A program made the position numbers and the translations under genes. A DNA stretch of 64,000 nucleotides, taken from positions 62,001 to 126,000 of the forward strand of contig PNKV01000011.1 in the NCBI GenBank assembly GCA_013822685.1, in the 5' to 3' direction. Under the pieces are notes generated by a model that was not told the DNA's origin, searched no databases, and saw only the letters and a list, made by a program, of their open reading frames with translations. Positions within the stretch are counted from its first letter, which is position 1. Every line of letters starts with the position of its first letter. The DNA comes from Leptothrix sp. (in: b-proteobacteria). GTDB lineage: Bacteria; Pseudomonadota; Gammaproteobacteria; Burkholderiales; Burkholderiaceae_C. Below are positions 26,556 to 35,457 of the stretch, one piece after another.

Positions 26556-27461
26556 TCAAGCCCCAAACAACGCCTCTCTGGCCGATTGGGTGATGGCCAC
26601 CACGCAGGGATGCGTGATCCGCCGCTCGACCGAGATGGCGTAGAACTCCTCCACCAACTCGGACGTGCGGCCCAGCACCTGCACCCCGTGCTGCGTGCAG
26701 GTTTCGTCCTCCAGCACGGTGGGGGCCATGAACACGCCCCGCCCTTCGCCGCCAAACGCCTTCATCAATGCCGCGTCGTCGAACTCGCCGATGGCGCGGG
26801 GGTGCAGCTGGTGCTCGGCCAGCCACACGTCCAGGCGCTGCCGCATGGCGGAGGCCGCGCCCTGAAGCAACATCGGGGCGCCATCCAGACACTGCGGAAA
26901 ACCGCGCCCACCCGACTCCAGCTTGGCCTTCAGCACCGGGGTGGCAAAAAAACTCATGGCCGTGGTGCCCAGGGCATGGCTGAAAGCCTTGACGCTGACC
27001 TGCTGGCCCATGGGTTCGTCGGCAATCACCAGGTCCAGGCGGTGCACTGCGATCTGCCCCAGCAGGTTGTGAAAATCGCCCTCGTGGCAGATCAGGCGCA
27101 CCGGCTCGGCCAAACCCAAGGCCGGCTCCAGCAATCGGTAAGCGATGGCTTTGGGCACCGAATCGGCAATGCCCACGCGAAAATCGAGCACCGTCTGGCC
27201 GCTGCGGGCGCGTCCCACCGCCGCCTCCAGCTCGGCACCCAAGGCAAAGATCTGTTCCGCGTAGCCCAGGGCCACGCGCCCCTCGGTGGTCAGCTCCAGC
27301 CGGCGCCCCACCTTGTGGAACAAGGCACACCCCAGCTGCGATTCCAGCAACTTGATCTGGCCGGACAAGGTTTGCGGCGTGGTGTGCAACTGCTCACCCG
27401 CTTTCATGACACCGCCGGACTTGGCCGTCGCCCAGAAGTAATAAAGGTGCTTGAAGTTCAT
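26556..27461 (-). CDS. nhaR: LysR-type regulator, NhaR-like
   Basis: 301-aa LysR-family activator. The N-terminus MNFKHLYYFWATAKSGGVMK and the helix-turn-helix (AGEQLHTTPQTLSGQIKLLE) closely follow the NhaR pattern, where NhaR responds to sodium and activates a Na+/H+ antiporter. The C-terminal periplasmic-binding-protein-like effector domain is complete. No nhaA gene is adjacent; instead it is divergent from a TerC-family membrane protein gene with 97 bp between the starts, so that gene is a plausible target. The convergent GGDEF gene ends 11 bp away. Confidence 0.82.
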   Translation of the reverse strand: MNFKHLYYFWATAKSGGVMKAGEQLHTTPQTLSGQIKLLESQLGCALFHKVGRRLELTTEGRVALGYAEQIFALGAELEAAVGRARSGQTVLDFRVGIADSVPKAIAYRLLEPALGLAEPVRLICHEGDFHNLLGQIAVHRLDLVIADEPMGQQVSVKAFSHALGTTAMSFFATPVLKAKLESGGRGFPQCLDGAPMLLQGAASAMRQRLDVWLAEHQLHPRAIGEFDDAALMKAFGGEGRGVFMAPTVLEDETCTQHGVQVLGRTSELVEEFYAISVERRITHPCVVAITQSAREALFGA

Positions 27462-27558
27462 AACCTGCGGCTTTTTCGAAGCAACGCTTCAGAAAATTCG
27501 ACTTTACGCGAAGTATCGGCCCGGGTAAATTCAAGGCTCGCTCAACTTTGACCAAATC

Positions 27559-28320
27559 GTGGAATTCCTTCTCGACCCCAACATCTGGATCGCTTTTGCG
27601 ATGCTCACCGCCCTGGAAATCGTCCTGGGTGTGGACAACATCATCTTCATTTCGATCCTGGTCGGGCGCTTGCCCCCGGAACAACGTGACCAGGCGCGCC
27701 GCCTTGGACTGGGTTTCGCGATGGTCTCGCGCCTGGCCCTGCTGTTCTCGCTGAGCTGGGTGATGGGCCTGACGGCCGAAGTCATCAACGTGGCGGGCAA
27801 CAGCATCAGCGGACGCGACATCGTCCTGCTGCTGGGTGGCCTGTTCCTGTTGTACAAGGCATCGCACGAGATTTTTGTCGAGGTGGAAGCCCGCGAACAA
27901 GATGGCCCACCCGAGACGGATGCTGTCGCCCTGAAAGCGGCCGGTAAAAAGATGATGTGGTCCATCATCGGCCAGATCGCGGTCATCGACATCGTGTTCT
28001 CGCTGGACTCGGTCATCACCGCCGTCGGCATGGTCGACGAGATCGGTGTGATGGTGGCGGCTGTGATCTGCGCTGTCGGCGTGATGATGGTCGCGGCCAA
28101 GCCCATCGGCGATTTCGTTGACCGCCACCCGTCGGTCAAGGTGCTGGCCCTGGCTTTCCTGGTGATGGTGGGCATGGCCCTCACCGCCGAAGCTTTCGAT
28201 GTCCATGTGCCCAAGGGTTACCTGTATGCCGCGATGGCCTTCTCGCTCGGGGTTGAAGCCCTGAACATCCGTGCCCGCAACAAGCGCCAGCTGGCCAGAT
28301 TGGCCAAGCCGGCTGCCTGA
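27559..28320 (+). CDS. TerC family integral membrane protein
   Basis: 253-aa membrane protein with about seven hydrophobic segments. The characteristic TerC blocks are TALEIVLGVDNIIFISIL near the start and IAVIDIVFSLDSVITAVGM in the second half, each carrying the conserved acidic residues of the family. TerC/Alx proteins are linked to metal (mainly Mn2+) export and co-translocational metalation of exported proteins. It starts with GTG and has no strong ribosome site. It is divergent from nhaR and followed by a Bax-inhibitor-1 protein gene after 39 bp. Confidence 0.88.
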   Translation: MEFLLDPNIWIAFAMLTALEIVLGVDNIIFISILVGRLPPEQRDQARRLGLGFAMVSRLALLFSLSWVMGLTAEVINVAGNSISGRDIVLLLGGLFLLYKASHEIFVEVEAREQDGPPETDAVALKAAGKKMMWSIIGQIAVIDIVFSLDSVITAVGMVDEIGVMVAAVICAVGVMMVAAKPIGDFVDRHPSVKVLALAFLVMVGMALTAEAFDVHVPKGYLYAAMAFSLGVEALNIRARNKRQLARLAKPAA

Positions 28321-28359
28321 TCCCTGCCAACCTTTTATTTTTCCACCGGAGGATTCACC

Positions 28360-29058
28360 ATGAATCAATCTTTGCAAACCAACCAAGACGGCTTCAGTGC
28401 ATTTGGCACCACCGTCGCCCAGCGCAACCGCGTGTTGCGCAACACCTATGCCCTGCTGGCCTTGTCGATGATCCCGACGGTGCTGGGCGCCTGGCTGGGC
28501 GTGGCCTCGGGCATCGCCAGCATGATGACGCCGGGCGTGGGCGCCATCGTGTTCCTGGCCGGCGCTTTCGGCTTCATGTTCGCGATCGAGAAGACCAAGA
28601 ACTCCTCAGCCGGCGTGCCCGTGCTGCTTGCCTTCACCTTCTTCATGGGCCTGATGCTGGCCCGTCTGATCGGCACCGTGCTGGGCCTGGCCAATGGCGC
28701 CAGCCTGGTGATGACGGCTTTTGCCGGCACCGGCGCGATCTTCCTGGGCATGGCCTCGCTGTCCACCGTCATCAAGCGTGACCTGACGTCGATGGGCAAG
28801 TTCCTGTTCATCGGCATGATCATGCTGCTGGTGGCGGGCATCGCCAACATCTTCATCCAGTCGAGCGCCCTGATGATCACGCTGTCGGTGATCTCGATCG
28901 GCATCTTCTCGGCCTTCATCCTGCATGACCTCAAGCGCGTGCAAGACGGGTATGAAACCAACTACATCACCGCCACGCTGGGCGTGTACCTGAGCATCTA
29001 CAACGTGTTCCAGTCGCTGCTGGCACTGTTGGGCATCTTTGGTGGCCGCGACGAATAA
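28360..29058 (+). CDS. Bax inhibitor-1/YccA family membrane protein
   Basis: 232-aa inner-membrane protein with seven hydrophobic segments. Its opening FGTTVAQRNRVLRNTYALLA and C-terminal FSAFILHDLKRVQDGYETNY are typical of the YccA/BI-1 family; the conserved acidic residues in that last stretch belong to the family's pH-sensing/ion-conduction core. E. coli YccA inhibits the membrane protease FtsH. CGGAGG lies upstream of the ATG. A strong terminator follows 27 bp after the stop. Confidence 0.88.
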   Translation: MNQSLQTNQDGFSAFGTTVAQRNRVLRNTYALLALSMIPTVLGAWLGVASGIASMMTPGVGAIVFLAGAFGFMFAIEKTKNSSAGVPVLLAFTFFMGLMLARLIGTVLGLANGASLVMTAFAGTGAIFLGMASLSTVIKRDLTSMGKFLFIGMIMLLVAGIANIFIQSSALMITLSVISIGIFSAFILHDLKRVQDGYETNYITATLGVYLSIYNVFQSLLALLGIFGGRDE

Positions 29059-29085
29059 GCTGACCGTCGTCAGGCGTTGAAGCAC

Positions 29086-29111
29086 AAGCCGGGGCCTGCC
29101 CCGGCTTTTTT
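29086..29111 (+). terminator. Intrinsic terminator after the YccA-like gene
   Basis: Ten-base arms AAGCCGGGGC (29086-29095) and GCCCCGGCTT (29098-29107) form a GC-rich stem with a 2-base loop, followed by T residues to 29111. It ends the terC-yccA transcript just before the stop of the convergent TetR gene. Confidence 0.9.
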
Positions 29112-29728
29112 CATGGCCGCTTGGCCAGGCCTGAAAAGCAGCTCTCGATCAACCACGCGATGATTTGTTCATGCGCATGGCCGCCCGCCTTGAGCACGCC
29201 CAGCACCGGGTCGCAGGCGCGGGCAAACAGCGTGTACAGGATCACCTCGGGCGGCAGGCTCTGGCTGAGCTGGCCATCGGTCTGCCCTTGCACGATCCAT
29301 TCGCCCAGCTTTTCGCTCACGGCCATCAGCAGGTTCATGTAGTCGGCATCGGCCATCAGCTCGGCGCGCAAGGTGGAGTTCTGCGCGGGCAAGGAGGGCA
29401 TCTCGCCGGCCAGTTGTACTTCCATGGTCCAGCGCGCCACGGCCTTCAGGCGCTCGACCGGGTCGGTGAGGCCCGGCTGCTGCTCAAGCTCGGTCAGGTA
29501 ATCCATCGACCGGCGCAGGATGCGGTTCATCGCAGCCGCGGCCAGGGCTTCCTTGGAGGCGAAGTGCTTGTACAGGCTGGCCTTGGCGATGCCCACATCG
29601 GCGGCCACCTCGTCCATGGTCATCAGGTCGAAGCCTTTGTCGGCCAGAAAGCGGTTGACCGAAGCCACGATGGCTTCTTCGCGCGCCTTGAGCACCTGCT
29701 GCTTGAACGAAACTTTGGGGTTGGCCAT
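29111..29728 (-). CDS. TetR/AcrR family transcriptional regulator
   Basis: 205-aa TetR regulator. The helix-turn-helix spans about residues 30-60 (DLMTMDEVAADVGIAKASL, YKHFASKEAL). The C-terminal ligand domain has the pattern of the AefR-like TetR_C family. It is downstream of the phoD gene on the same strand (20 bp from the phoD stop), so it could be co-transcribed with it, or be expressed from its own promoter. The target genes and the ligand cannot be told from the sequence. Confidence 0.83.
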   Translation of the reverse strand: MANPKVSFKQQVLKAREEAIVASVNRFLADKGFDLMTMDEVAADVGIAKASLYKHFASKEALAAAAMNRILRRSMDYLTELEQQPGLTDPVERLKAVARWTMEVQLAGEMPSLPAQNSTLRAELMADADYMNLLMAVSEKLGEWIVQGQTDGQLSQSLPPEVILYTLFARACDPVLGVLKAGGHAHEQIIAWLIESCFSGLAKRP

Positions 29729-29748
29729 GCCGCTGATTGTAGGCAGGC

Positions 29749-31341
29749 TCAGACTTTGCGTGGCCCGGGCACACCCCGGTCAATCACATAACGGGCTTGG
29801 GTGTGCAGGCGTGAGTCGGCGCGCACGGGGTGGGGCGTGGCCAGGAAGTCGCACGACACCTGCTGCGGCGTCACGTCCAGCAGCACAAAACCGCGCTCGT
29901 CGCTGCGCAGGTGCAGCAGATCGGGGTTGACGGCTTTCATCCACTGCGAGATGAACTCGCTCAGGCCCGGGCTGGTGATCGACGAGGTGACGATTTCACT
30001 GGCGACGATGGGCGATTGCAGGTCGGACGGCTGCAAGCGCAGGTTGGCGGCCACGTGGCGGTGCACATCGCCGCTCAGGCAGACCACATCGGGCACGCGG
30101 GGTTGGGCGATGGCGGCCATGAGGCGTTCGCGCGCGGCGGGGAAGGCATCCCAGCCATCGCCATACAGGAGCTTGCCAAAGCGCCCGGTCAGGCCCGAGG
30201 GGCTGACTTGGGTGCTTTGCACGATGAACTTCCAGGCGCGCGTGCTGGTGGCCAAGCCATCGGCCAACCAGAGCTCCTGGTCCTGGCCCAGCATGCTGCG
30301 TTCGGGCTTCAATGCCGCCGGGCAACGCCACAGCATGCGGCCGTTGCGCGGCCCGCGCCAGGTGCTGCACACGTGCTCGCTGCGGAACTGGCGCGTGTCC
30401 AAGGTCCACAACTCGGCCAGTTGGCCCCACTCGTAGCGGTCATGCATGCGCATGCTGGCGTCCACCGGTGCGCGCTTGGGCGAGATCGGCAGGTGCTCGA
30501 AATACGCCTGGTAAGCGGCCGTGCGCAGTTGGACGAACTGCGCTTGCTTCAGGTCATCGTCGGGTTCAGTCAGGCCGGCGTAGTCGTTGAGCACATCATG
30601 GTCGTCCCACACCATCAGCCAGGGGTGGGCAGCGTGGCAGGCGCGCAGGTCGGCCTCTTGCCGGTAGGCGGCGTGGTGCTGGCGGTAGTGCCCCAGCGTG
30701 AACTTGGTCTTGTCGCGCGGAAACTGGTGCGTGTGCTGGCGCACGCGCAGGTAGCCGGGCAACTGGTTCTCGTAGAAGTAATCGCCCACGAACAGCACCA
30801 GGTCCACATCGCTGGCGGCAATGTCGCGGTGCACGCCGAAATACCCCGCCTCGAAGTGTTGGCACGAGGCCAGCGCCATGCGCAAGCGCGGGGTGGCCTC
30901 CTTGGGGTCAGGCGCGGTGCGTGTGCGGCCAATCGTGCTGACCTGGCCTGCCACCTGGAAACGGTAGAAGTATTCGCGGCCAGGCAGCAAACCCGACACC
31001 TCAACGTGGACGCTGTGCGCGCGGGCGGCCTCGGCCAGTTCAGCGCCCTGGCGAACGACCTGGTCGAAGCGCGAGTCGCTGGCCACCTGCCATTGCACCG
31101 CCACGCTTTGCGGGGGCATGCCGCCGTCGGCCCGTTCGGGCTTGGGGGCCAAGCGGGTCCACAGCACCACCGAGGTCGGCCGGGGCTCGCCGCTGGCCAC
31201 ACCCAAGGTGAAGACTTCGTCGCTTTCGCGCCAGTTGTCCAGCGTGGGGGCCTGCGCCCTCGCCAACGGCGAGAACATCTGCTGCCACGCCAGTGCAGCG
31301 GCGGTTCGACTGAGGTGGCGTAGGAGTTCTCGGCGTTGCAT
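29749..31341 (-). CDS. phoD: Alkaline phosphatase D family protein (PhoD-like)
   Basis: 530-aa exported metallophosphoesterase. The start MQRRELLRHLSRTAAALAW contains a twin-arginine-like motif (RR at residues 3-4) and an Ala-rich hydrophobic stretch ending ARAQA, consistent with Tat export as in PhoD. An N-terminal fibronectin-like region follows (FTLGVASGEPRPTSVVLWTR), then the metal-binding blocks VLFVGDYFYE, MVWDDHDVLNDYAG and VVCLSGDVHRHVAAN. It should hydrolyse phosphodiesters or phosphomonoesters in the periplasm. I chose the ATG at 31341; an earlier in-frame start at 31374 would mask the signal peptide. It is divergent from the phaM-like gene. Confidence 0.87.
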   Translation of the reverse strand: MQRRELLRHLSRTAAALAWQQMFSPLARAQAPTLDNWRESDEVFTLGVASGEPRPTSVVLWTRLAPKPERADGGMPPQSVAVQWQVASDSRFDQVVRQGAELAEAARAHSVHVEVSGLLPGREYFYRFQVAGQVSTIGRTRTAPDPKEATPRLRMALASCQHFEAGYFGVHRDIAASDVDLVLFVGDYFYENQLPGYLRVRQHTHQFPRDKTKFTLGHYRQHHAAYRQEADLRACHAAHPWLMVWDDHDVLNDYAGLTEPDDDLKQAQFVQLRTAAYQAYFEHLPISPKRAPVDASMRMHDRYEWGQLAELWTLDTRQFRSEHVCSTWRGPRNGRMLWRCPAALKPERSMLGQDQELWLADGLATSTRAWKFIVQSTQVSPSGLTGRFGKLLYGDGWDAFPAARERLMAAIAQPRVPDVVCLSGDVHRHVAANLRLQPSDLQSPIVASEIVTSSITSPGLSEFISQWMKAVNPDLLHLRSDERGFVLLDVTPQQVSCDFLATPHPVRADSRLHTQARYVIDRGVPGPRKV

Positions 31342-31407
31342 GAAGCTCGTGATTATGCGGTGGCTTGAAGGCACAATGGACTGCCGACCGCTTCAGGAGA
31401 CCTGCCC

Positions 31408-32148
31408 ATGCCCACCCGCCCTACCAGTCCCGATCCCAGCAACGCATCCGGTGGTGATGCCTCGTCGGCGTTTGGCGGGCTGGGCGCCGGCATGGCCTTC
31501 TTCCAGGACTGGATGAAAGCCGCTGGCAGCGCGCTGCCCAACCTGCAAGCCGCCCAAGGCATGGGTGGCAAAAGCGCCACACCCTGGAGCCTGCCCACGC
31601 TGGATCCCGAAGAGTTGGACAAGCGCATCCAGGATTTGAAGACCGTGCAGTTCTGGCTCGAACAGAACTCGCGCCTGATCGGCATGACCATACAGGGCCT
31701 GGAAGTGCAACGCATGACCTTGTCCACGCTGCGTGGCATGAACGTGTCGATGGACGCGGTGCGCGAATCCCTCAAGGCGCGTGCTGCCGCCACCCCCACC
31801 GAAGCGCCTGCCACGCCACCTGAAGCCGCCGCACCGCCCGCGGCCGACACCACCAACGAGTCCGCAGAGCAGCCCGCCGTGAACCCGCTGCGTTGGTGGG
31901 ACACCCTGACCCAGCAGTTCAGCAACCTCGCCAGCCAGGCCGTGCAGGTGGCCCAGGCCAGCGCCCAGGGCATGGAGGCCGCGGAGAGCGCACCCACAAC
32001 TGCCGCCAAGGAGCCTGCCGAGCCGCCTCCGGCCAGCAAGCCCACGCGCACCACCAAGGTGGCGGTCAAGACCACCTCACGGCCGACTCGCAAGACCTCG
32101 GCCGCCAATGTTCGCTCCCGCTCCACCGACGGTGGCTCGTCCGACTGA
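31408..32148 (+). CDS. phaM: PhaM-like polyhydroxyalkanoate granule-associated protein
   Basis: 246-aa protein. The central part PEELDKRIQDLKTVQFWLEQ followed by MTIQGLEVQRMTLSTL is the conserved core of the PhaM family. The C-terminus is low-complexity and basic (KPTRTTKVAVKTTSRPTRKT), like the DNA-binding, histone H1-like tail of Ralstonia PhaM. Known PhaM activates the PHB synthase and tethers PHB granules to the nucleoid, which suggests this organism makes PHB. AGGAG precedes the ATG. The FIST gene follows nine bases after its stop. Confidence 0.85.
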   Translation: MPTRPTSPDPSNASGGDASSAFGGLGAGMAFFQDWMKAAGSALPNLQAAQGMGGKSATPWSLPTLDPEELDKRIQDLKTVQFWLEQNSRLIGMTIQGLEVQRMTLSTLRGMNVSMDAVRESLKARAAATPTEAPATPPEAAAPPAADTTNESAEQPAVNPLRWWDTLTQQFSNLASQAVQVAQASAQGMEAAESAPTTAAKEPAEPPPASKPTRTTKVAVKTTSRPTRKTSAANVRSRSTDGGSSD

Positions 32149-32157
32149 TCGGCCCTC

Positions 32158-33420
32158 ATGCCTGCTGCTTCCACCCTGACCATGGCGCCGCGCTTCTTGC
32201 ACGCGCACGCCACGCACCCGCAGGCTGACCTGGCACTGTCGCTGGTGTGGGCCCAGCTGGAGTCGCAGGGCGCCACCACCATGGGCGCCACCTTGGGCTG
32301 GTGCTACCTGACCGAATCGTTGGCGCCCCACGCCGAAGTGATCCTGCACGGCTTGCGTGAGCGCTTGCCCGGCGTGGCGTGGGTGGGTGGCGTGGGCGTG
32401 GGCGTGCTGGCCAGCGGCGTCGAATACATCGACGAGCCGGCCTTGGCGGTGATGGTGTCCACCTTGCCCAGCGAAGACTTCCGGGTGTACTCGGGCCAGC
32501 AACCCTTGCCCGCCCTGCCCCGTGTGGGCCTGACGGCCTTGTCGATCTCCTCGCACGTGGGCTTCGTGCCGCACGTGGCGCAGGTGCACGCCGATGCCCA
32601 CACTCCAGACCTGCAAGAGCTGATCACGGAGCTGGCGGCCCGAACCCGCACGGGTTACCTGTTCGGCGGCCTGAGCACCGGGCGCACGCGCAGTGTTCAC
32701 CTGGCGCTGGACCCGCTGGCCGAGCACGGCGAGCAAGCCCAGGGCGTGTGGTCGGGCGGCGTCTCGGGCGTGGCGTTTTCAGAGCGTGTGCACTTGGTGT
32801 CGCGCGTGACGCAGGGCTGCCAGCCCATTGGCCAGGCCCGCCAGATCACCGCCGCCGAGCGCAACGTGGTCTACGAACTCGATGGCGAGCCCGCCTTGAA
32901 CTGCCTGCTGAGCGACCTGAACCTGACCGCTTCGGTGACCGCCAACGGCCTGCCGCGCGAGGCCCTGCCCAAGGTGCGGGCCACGCTGGCGGGCTTGACC
33001 GATGCCGCCAGCGACCTGCTGGAACACCGGCACACCTTTGGGGCCGACACCCGCGTGCGCCACTTGGTGGGCCTGGACCCGCAGCGCCAGGGCGTGGCCG
33101 TGAGCGACCTGGTCGAGGTCGGCATGCAGCTGGCGTTTTGCCAGCGCAATGTCACCGCCGCCCGGCGCGATCTGGTGCGCGCCTGCGCCGAAATCCGTGA
33201 AGAGTTCGACCCGCAAGACGGCCCCAGCCGCACGCCCGCCGGCGCCATCTACATCAGTTGCGCTGGCCGGGGCGGACCGCATTTTGGCGGCCCGAACGCC
33301 GAGATGCAGATCATCCAGCACGCGCTGGGCGACATCCCCCTGGTGGGCATGTTCGCGGGTGGCGAGATTGCCCGCCACCACCTGTATGGCTACACGGGCG
33401 TCCTGACGGTCTGGGCCTGA
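32158..33420 (+). CDS. FIST domain sensor protein
   Basis: 420-aa cytoplasmic protein with FIST_N and FIST_C domains. The N-terminal domain shows ATLGWCYLTESLAPH and VGGVGVGVLASG; the C-terminal domain ends with YISCAGRGGPHFGGPNAEMQ and PLVGMFAGGEIARHHLYGYT, which are typical FIST_C blocks. FIST domains are thought to bind small ligands, possibly amino acids, and often accompany signalling domains; here it stands alone. It follows phaM by nine bases and is probably in the same transcript. The exact start is uncertain, with a second in-frame ATG at 32182. Confidence 0.82.
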   Translation: MPAASTLTMAPRFLHAHATHPQADLALSLVWAQLESQGATTMGATLGWCYLTESLAPHAEVILHGLRERLPGVAWVGGVGVGVLASGVEYIDEPALAVMVSTLPSEDFRVYSGQQPLPALPRVGLTALSISSHVGFVPHVAQVHADAHTPDLQELITELAARTRTGYLFGGLSTGRTRSVHLALDPLAEHGEQAQGVWSGGVSGVAFSERVHLVSRVTQGCQPIGQARQITAAERNVVYELDGEPALNCLLSDLNLTASVTANGLPREALPKVRATLAGLTDAASDLLEHRHTFGADTRVRHLVGLDPQRQGVAVSDLVEVGMQLAFCQRNVTAARRDLVRACAEIREEFDPQDGPSRTPAGAIYISCAGRGGPHFGGPNAEMQIIQHALGDIPLVGMFAGGEIARHHLYGYTGVLTVWA

Positions 33421-33531
33421 TCAGGCACCCCCTTTTGGGTTCCCCACCCAAGGGGATAGGCACCACAAGACCACCCGAGCACACTGCCGCCTGTCGGCCG
33501 CGTTGGGCCATTCACCGCAAAGGATGTCGCC

Positions 33532-33957
33532 ATGATTGCTCGCGTTTACACCAAGACCCAACCCATCCCCTTCAACACCAAGTCCCTGTCGGACGACGCC
33601 GAGCCCGAGCAGCGCGCGGCCGTGCCCCTGTCAACGGTGTCGTGGGCCCGCCCTGCCCTGGGCACGCACAAGATCACCACCACCGTGCGGCGCACGGCCT
33701 TGAGCAGCGGCCACGCCGCCGAGCCCGCCGCGCGCGCCACCCCCGTCAGCCACGCCACGGCCGGCCACAGCGCACCGGCGCCCACCGCGCGCCGCACCAC
33801 GCAACTCAGCGCCAAGTACCTGGGCGGCGGCAACCTCAGCGTGCGTTCGTCGGTCACCGGCCGCCACTACCGCTTTGAAGGCCACGGCGCCACCTTGCCC
33901 ATCGACAGCCGCGACCAACTCATGTTGGGCCGCATCCCCGAGCTCCTGATCGCCTGA
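33532..33957 (+). CDS. Hypothetical protein, Ala/Thr-rich
   Basis: 141-aa protein of unknown function. It has no signal peptide or membrane segment. The middle (45-95) is low-complexity Ala/Thr/Pro, whereas the last 50 residues (LSAKYLGGGNLSVRSSVTG, then GHGATLPIDSRDQL) look folded and conserved-like. AAAGGA lies upstream of its ATG, and codon choice is like that of its neighbours, so I regard it as a real gene. The following GlcD-like gene begins 19 bp after its stop. Confidence 0.6.
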   Translation: MIARVYTKTQPIPFNTKSLSDDAEPEQRAAVPLSTVSWARPALGTHKITTTVRRTALSSGHAAEPAARATPVSHATAGHSAPAPTARRTTQLSAKYLGGGNLSVRSSVTGRHYRFEGHGATLPIDSRDQLMLGRIPELLIA

Positions 33958-33975
33958 GTGCCTTACAGTGGGGCG

Positions 33976-35454
33976 ATGGACACCACCCAACGCACCCAAC
34001 GCCAGCGCGACGTGGTCGCTGCCCTGCACCGCGTGCTGCCCGCGCGCAGCGTGCTCTGGCACGACGAAGCCGTCGCCCCTTTTGAATGCGATGGCCTGAG
34101 CGCCTACCGACAACGCCCCCTGGCCGTGGCCCTGCCCGAGACTCACGAGGAAGTGGGTGCGGTGTTGAAAGCCTGCCATGCCCTGAAAGTGCCCGTGGTG
34201 GCGCGCGGCGCGGGCACCGGCCTGTCGGGTGGCGCCTTGCCCGATGACCTGGGCGTGACGCTGTCGCTGGCCCGCCTGACCAGCATCGTTCACGTTGACC
34301 CCCTGGCCCGCACGGCCATCGTCCAATGTGGCGTGCGCAACCTGGCGATAAGTGAAGCAGCCGCACCGCACGGCCTGTATTACGCACCCGACCCGAGCAG
34401 CCAGATCGCCTGCACCATCGGTGGCAACGTGGCCGAGAACGCGGGCGGCGTGCACTGCCTGAAATACGGCCTGACGGTGCACAACGTATTGCGCGTGCGC
34501 GGCTTCACGGTGGAAGGCGAGTTGCTGGAACTGGGCAGCGAAGCGCTGGACTGCGCCGGCCTGGACCTGCTGGCCGCTTTCATCGGCAGCGAAGGCCTGC
34601 TGGGCGTGGCCACCGAGGTGACCGTGCGCCTGCTGCCCAAACCGCAGGTGGCCTGCTGCCTCCTGGCCAGCTTTGACGAAGTCGGTAAGGCCGGTGACGC
34701 CGTGGCCGCCATCATCGGGGCCGGCTTGATCCCCGCAGGGCTGGAGATGATGGACGGCCCCATGACGGTGGCCGTGGAAGACTTCGTACGCGCAGGCTAC
34801 GACTTGAGCGCCGCGGCCATCTTGCTGGTTGAAAGCGATGGCACCCAGGAAGAAGTTGACGAAGAGATCGCGCGCCTGACCGCTGTGCTGCAATACGCGG
34901 GCGCCACGCGCATTGATTGCAGCCAGAACGAAGCGCAGCGCCTGCGCTTCTGGAGCGGCCGCAAGAACGCCTTCCCAGCCACCGGCCGCATCAGCCCCGA
35001 CTACCTGTGCATGGACGCCTCGATCCCGCGCCGCTGCCTGGCCGAGATGCTGCACGCGATCAGCGCGATGGCCGTCACGCACGGCCTGCGCTGCGTCAAC
35101 GTCTTCCACGCGGGCGATGGCAACCTGCACCCCTTGATCCTGTTCGATGCCAATGACCCGGACCAGTTGAAACGCGCCGAAGCCTTTGGCAACGACATCC
35201 TGTGCACGGCCGTGAAGCTGGGCGGCACCATCACGGGCGAACACGGCGTGGGCGTTGAAAAGCTGGGCGCCATGTGCGTGCAGTTCAGCGATGCAGAGCG
35301 CGCGCAGATGCTGGCCTTCAAGGCGGCCTTTGATCCGCAGGGCTTGCTGAACCCCGGCAAGGCGATCCCCATGCTGGCGCGGTGCGGCGAGCTGCGCGGC
35401 GTGGTCAAGTCCAGCGCCCTGACCACCGCCCTGCGCGACCTGCCCCGCTTGTAA
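33976..35454 (+). CDS. FAD-linked oxidase, GlcD-like (glycolate/D-lactate dehydrogenase family)
   Basis: 492-aa flavoprotein of the VAO/PCMH class. The FAD-binding core is VVARGAGTGLSGGALP, with further blocks GGNVAENAGGVHCLKYGLT and the C-terminal VNVFHAGDGNLHPLILFD and GGTITGEHGVGVEK. These match GlcD, the FAD subunit of glycolate oxidase, and D-lactate dehydrogenases. The usual partners glcE and glcF are not adjacent, so it may act alone on a D-2-hydroxy acid. I preferred the ATG at 33976 over an in-frame ATG at 33958. It converges with the GntR gene across 3 bp. Confidence 0.85.
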   Translation: MDTTQRTQRQRDVVAALHRVLPARSVLWHDEAVAPFECDGLSAYRQRPLAVALPETHEEVGAVLKACHALKVPVVARGAGTGLSGGALPDDLGVTLSLARLTSIVHVDPLARTAIVQCGVRNLAISEAAAPHGLYYAPDPSSQIACTIGGNVAENAGGVHCLKYGLTVHNVLRVRGFTVEGELLELGSEALDCAGLDLLAAFIGSEGLLGVATEVTVRLLPKPQVACCLLASFDEVGKAGDAVAAIIGAGLIPAGLEMMDGPMTVAVEDFVRAGYDLSAAAILLVESDGTQEEVDEEIARLTAVLQYAGATRIDCSQNEAQRLRFWSGRKNAFPATGRISPDYLCMDASIPRRCLAEMLHAISAMAVTHGLRCVNVFHAGDGNLHPLILFDANDPDQLKRAEAFGNDILCTAVKLGGTITGEHGVGVEKLGAMCVQFSDAERAQMLAFKAAFDPQGLLNPGKAIPMLARCGELRGVVKSSALTTALRDLPRL

Positions 35455-35457
35455 AAC

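Noticed and set aside
33421-33531. Terminator after the FIST gene
   Set aside because: The pairing CCCCTTTTGGGT/ACCCAAGGGG needs a bulge and has no T-run, so it is not convincing.
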